A stretch of DNA of 64,000 nt from Telluria antibiotica (lineage in GTDB: Bacteria > Pseudomonadota > Gammaproteobacteria > Burkholderiales > Burkholderiaceae_D), in contig NZ_JAAQOM010000023.1 of assembly GCF_011682055.1 (NCBI RefSeq), positions 29,200 to 93,199 on the forward strand, read 5' to 3'. Shown here in pieces: positions 61,543-64,000 of this stretch (positions are counted from its first letter, which is position 1; each line of letters opens with the position of its first letter). The notes beneath the pieces were generated by a model that saw nothing but the letters and a program-made list of their open reading frames with translations, ran no database searches and was not told where the DNA came from. Position numbers and translations under genes: made by a program.

Positions 61543-62394
61543 GTGGCGCGCGCGACCTCCGCCACGATCGGCCTCGCCGCGCTGGCGATGGCGGCGTTCG
61601 CCGCGAATTCGCTGCTGTGCCGCGCCGCGTTGCGCGATGCGCACATCGACCCCGCGACGTTCGGCGCCGTGCGCGTGACGTCCGGCGCGCTCGTGCTGGC
61701 GCTCGCCATGCGCGTGCGTGCGCGCCCGGCGGCCGTCGCGGACTGGCGTGCCGCCGCCATGCTGTTCGCCTACGTGGCCGCCTTCTCGTTCGCCTACCTT
61801 ACGCTGCCTGCGGGCACGGGCGCATTGATCCTGTTCGGCGCCGTCCAGCTGACGATGTTCGCCGTGGGCCTCGCGCGTGGCGAACGGTTCGCACCGCGCG
61901 GCTGGGCGGGCGTCGCGCTGGCGGTGGCCGGCTTCGTCGTCCTCGTGCTGCCCGGCGTCGCAGCACCGCCGGCGGCCGGCGCCGCGCTGATGGCCGTCGC
62001 GGGCATCGCGTGGGGCGCGTACTCGCTGCGCGGGCGCGGCGTGCCCGATCCGCTCGCGGCCACCGCGTCCAATTTTGTGCGGGCGATGCCGCTGGCGTTG
62101 GCCCTGGGTCTCGCGTTCGGCGGGCGCGCGCATGCTGACGTTGCCGGCATCCTGCTGGCCATCGCCTCGGGCGCGCTGACGTCGGGACTCGGCTACGTGA
62201 TCTGGTATGCGGCGCTGCGCGGGCTGTCGGCGCTGCAGGCGGCCAGCGTGCAGCTGTCCGTGCCCGTGATCGCCGCGTGTGCCGGCGCCTTGTGGCTCGA
62301 TGAGGCGTTCACGGCGCGGCTGCTGGTGGCGGTCGTCGCGATCCTGGGCGGGATCGCGCTCGTGCTGACGGATCGGGCGCGCAAGCGGGGGTAG
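61543..62394 (+). CDS. EamA/DMT family transporter
   Basis: 283 aa, GTG 61543 with CGGA upstream, 10 bp after the glucokinase-regulator gene. Ten hydrophobic helices in two EamA repeats (FAANSLLCRAALRDAHIDPATFGAVR; SGLGYVIWYAALRGLSALQAASVQLSVPVIA). Probably a metabolite exporter; substrate unknown. Confidence 0.9.
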   Translation: MARATSATIGLAALAMAAFAANSLLCRAALRDAHIDPATFGAVRVTSGALVLALAMRVRARPAAVADWRAAAMLFAYVAAFSFAYLTLPAGTGALILFGAVQLTMFAVGLARGERFAPRGWAGVALAVAGFVVLVLPGVAAPPAAGAALMAVAGIAWGAYSLRGRGVPDPLAATASNFVRAMPLALALGLAFGGRAHADVAGILLAIASGALTSGLGYVIWYAALRGLSALQAASVQLSVPVIAACAGALWLDEAFTARLLVAVVAILGGIALVLTDRARKRG

Positions 62395-62472
62395 GGCGTG
62401 ACATTTGGTGATTTTTTTTGCTTCGGCAAGATGTTATGCTGAGCCGCATTTTCATCACCGAAGCGACAGGCC

Positions 62473-63177
62473 ATGACGACCCGTACTTTGGGCAGCACCG
62501 CGATCTCCGCCGCCGCACTCACCCTGCTGCTGGGTGTCGGCGGTACGCCGGCGCTGGCCGATCCGGGCGCCCTCCGCGTGCCCGAGCAAGTCACCTGCAT
62601 CCATCTGCCGGCCGTCCTGTCGGGCATCGAAACGAAGGGGCTGTTCAAAGTCGAGTCGGAAACGCGGCTCGAGCGCGGTCCGTATATCTCCGAAGGCGAA
62701 GACGCGGAAGGCACGTACTACCGCGCGCCGCCGGGCGGCGTCTATCAGGGGCCGCCAAAAAACAAGCCGGCCAATGGCGCGTGGCAGCTCGATCGCGACG
62801 GCGGCATTTTCGTCCCCCGCGATCCGTCGGCACCCCCGCAGCTGTACTCGTACGCCAGCGAGAACGGGACTTCCGCCGCAACCCTCGTCCCTCCGGCGAC
62901 GGCCGATTGCACGAACACGACATATGTTCGCGATCCCAACACCAAGGCCGTCCGGGTCGCGGCATATCAGGGCGAGGGCGCGACAGCGACCGACGCAAAG
63001 CGAGTGGGCGTGGCCGGTGGCAGCGTCATTGGTTACGCTCTCAACGAGTTGGTCGAGGGGCGCAACATGGGCAGGATCGTGAGGCTGCCCCAGTCGAAAA
63101 ATGCCGAGTTCAATGCCAGGCTCGGCGAGTTCGCGCGGAACGCGGTGCCGATCAAGGCCGAGGATGCGCAGGACTGA
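62473..63177 (+). CDS. Unknown secreted protein
   Basis: 234 aa with signal peptide (ending ALA-DP). Mature part has a CIHLPAVLSGIETKGLF opening, a Tyr/Gly/Pro-rich middle (GTYYRAPPGGVYQGPP) and a hydrophilic C-terminus; two Cys could pair. No recognised domain. The following genes are of lower G+C and damaged, so this may mark the edge of an accessory region. Confidence 0.65.
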   Translation: MTTRTLGSTAISAAALTLLLGVGGTPALADPGALRVPEQVTCIHLPAVLSGIETKGLFKVESETRLERGPYISEGEDAEGTYYRAPPGGVYQGPPKNKPANGAWQLDRDGGIFVPRDPSAPPQLYSYASENGTSAATLVPPATADCTNTTYVRDPNTKAVRVAAYQGEGATATDAKRVGVAGGSVIGYALNELVEGRNMGRIVRLPQSKNAEFNARLGEFARNAVPIKAEDAQD

Positions 63178-63555
63178 ATGGCTCGCCATCCGAATCCGCG
63201 CTTGGTCGAAGGGCTTCGCTCGCGTTTTCCGGCAGAGGCGGTGCAAACCGATCACTGCTTCGCGAACGAGGTTGGGACCGACCGCAGACGATGTGAGTTT
63301 TACTTGGGTCGAAGCGTGCGCCGACAGGACGACGGAAGCCATCCGCCGGCGGGACAGTGAGGTAGTGCAATCGCACACGAACTTCATCGCCGCGGCGTAT
63401 CGGGCAGAGCCGGAGGCATTGCGGACGATCGTCGACGTGGCGTATGCAGAGAACCTCATGTGGGATGCTGGCCCGGAAGACAGGGCTGGGCGTGGAAGTT
63501 CATTGCAGCGGACATTCGACGCCCTTATCACGACATGTGGATGACTCTGCTTTGA
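63178..63555 (+). pseudogene. Frameshifted small-protein gene (DUF7674-like)
   Basis: Continuous similarity-like coding runs over three frames: MARHPNPRLVEGLRSRFPAEA from ATG 63178, then VSFTWVEACADRTTEAI ... DVAYAENLMWDAGPED in a second frame, then WKFIAADIRRPYHDMW in a third frame to TGA 63553-63555. The joined reading looks like a small uncharacterised family with a NLMW core and a C-terminal aromatic helix. Two shifts (near 63280 and 63490) imply a dead gene, or sequence error. A short intact protein could still start at GTG 63293. Family assignment is tentative. Confidence 0.45.
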
Positions 63556-63665
63556 ACAAGATTTATGTCGAGCCCAATGGCCGAGATTGGGGACGGACCG
63601 AGTGTAAATTTAACGATTCCGCGCGCAATATTACGTAATTTTTTGAACCAGCTAAACTTACCAAA

Positions 63666-63873
63666 ATGACGCCTTGGCAAAATTTCATGCATGAAGTGCA
63701 GGCTCACCTGAAGGCTCTAAAAGCTGATGGTTGCGCAGATCCGTACTTTCGCGGGCACGCGTCCGAAGACTGGCTACTTCTTCCGAGTCTCTCACGAGAA
63801 TCGGAAAATCCTCGATTCAATCCAAATAAGGAAAAGAGGTTGTTTTCGGAGTTTCGGATGAGGGGTGCACATC
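63666..63873 (+). pseudogene. FRG-domain protein gene truncated by an insertion sequence
   Basis: ATG 63666 begins MTPWQNFMHEVQAHLKAL; the diagnostic FRG core FRGHASEDWLLLPSLSRES follows, then EKRLFSEFRMRGAH. At 63874 the IS end begins and the frame reads ten foreign residues (RLCCINQLGT) to a stop. Intact FRG proteins are much longer (200-300 aa or more). Clearly lower G+C than the rest of the window, so acquired DNA. FRG domains often occur in phage-defence and toxin-like contexts; what this gene did is unknown. Confidence 0.75.
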
Positions 63874-64000
63874 GGCTTTGTTGCATAAATCAGCTGGGCA
63901 CGTAATGCCCCCAATCCCGGACGGAATTACGGCATGGCGACCGTCGTGGGCGTGCCCAACCGTGTGAAGCGATTGAGGATAGCGGCACGTACCTGCAACT
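63874..64000 (-). mobile_element. End of an IS5-family (IS903/IS427-like) insertion sequence
   Basis: Begins with GGCTTTGTTGCATAAAT (63874-63890), the typical terminal inverted repeat of this IS family. Inside lies the transposase 3' end. The element runs off the window, so its length and the other end are unknown. Confidence 0.8.
63927..64000 (-). CDS. IS5-family transposase, C-terminal fragment
   Basis: Only the last 24 codons are in the window: LQVRAAILNRFTRLGTPTTVAMP then TAA (63929-63927). The VLNR-M/F-T-x-LGxP ending is characteristic of IS5-type transposases. Partial because of the window edge, not visibly broken. Confidence 0.75.
   Translation of the reverse strand, partial: LQVRAAILNRFTRLGTPTTVAMP

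Overview
The window is a GC-rich chromosomal segment (roughly two thirds G+C, dense gene packing) that reads like a betaproteobacterium of the Oxalobacteraceae (Massilia/Duganella type). This is an inference from the gene content: urt urea-transport operon, Xanthomonas/Caulobacter-type TonB receptors in an alpha-glucan locus, a glucokinase-RpiR fusion, a phasin, and a PACE efflux pump. No rRNA, tRNA or CRISPR array was seen.

Layout. 1-607: end of a phytanoyl-CoA dioxygenase-like gene. 0.76-7.4 kb: outer-membrane porin plus urtABCDE urea ABC transporter. 7.5-11.8 kb: convergent two-component pair whose kinase carries an NCS1 nucleobase-permease-like sensor. 11.9-13.6 kb: an M29-like hydrolase and a small secreted protein. 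13.7-22.0 kb: a five-gene operon built around a 1240-residue tubulin/FtsZ-superfamily protein with a C-terminal GYF_2-like domain, a vWA-like membrane protein with a degenerate metal site, a three-TM protein and two Cys4 proteins. This is the best candidate for an experimentally undescribed system. 22.0-26.9 kb: BBE-type flavoprotein, PACE efflux protein, lipoprotein, TPR-GGDEF cyclase. 27.1-31.7 kb: mdlAB ABC exporter and a phasin. 31.9-36.3 kb: cytosine deaminase, two GNAT acetyltransferases, a chemoreceptor.

36.3-55.2 kb is an alpha-glucan utilisation region: secreted esterase and six-hairpin glycosidase, divergent from a TonB receptor, a flavin-dependent halogenase, a second TonB receptor, (an unrelated DEAD-box helicase), an SLC45/MalY-like sugar transporter, phosphoglucomutase and a GH13 amylase. 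Polymer would be bound and cut outside, imported through the TonB receptors, cut in the periplasm, carried inward by the MFS transporter and fed to glycolysis; glucokinase-RpiR at 59.7-61.5 kb fits the same flow. The two receptor genes share a paralogous promoter/leader and palindromic operator-like sites. 55.3-59.5 kb: DctS/DctR-like two-component system divergent from kgtP (2-oxoglutarate permease).

From about 62.4 kb the window turns accessory: an unknown secreted protein, a frameshifted small gene, and an FRG-domain gene cut off by the end of an IS5-family element whose transposase runs off the window. A family of GTAGGGTGGGC-bounded palindromic repeats is scattered between genes at 7.4, 30.7, 43.7, 48.3, 50.3 and 55.2 kb.
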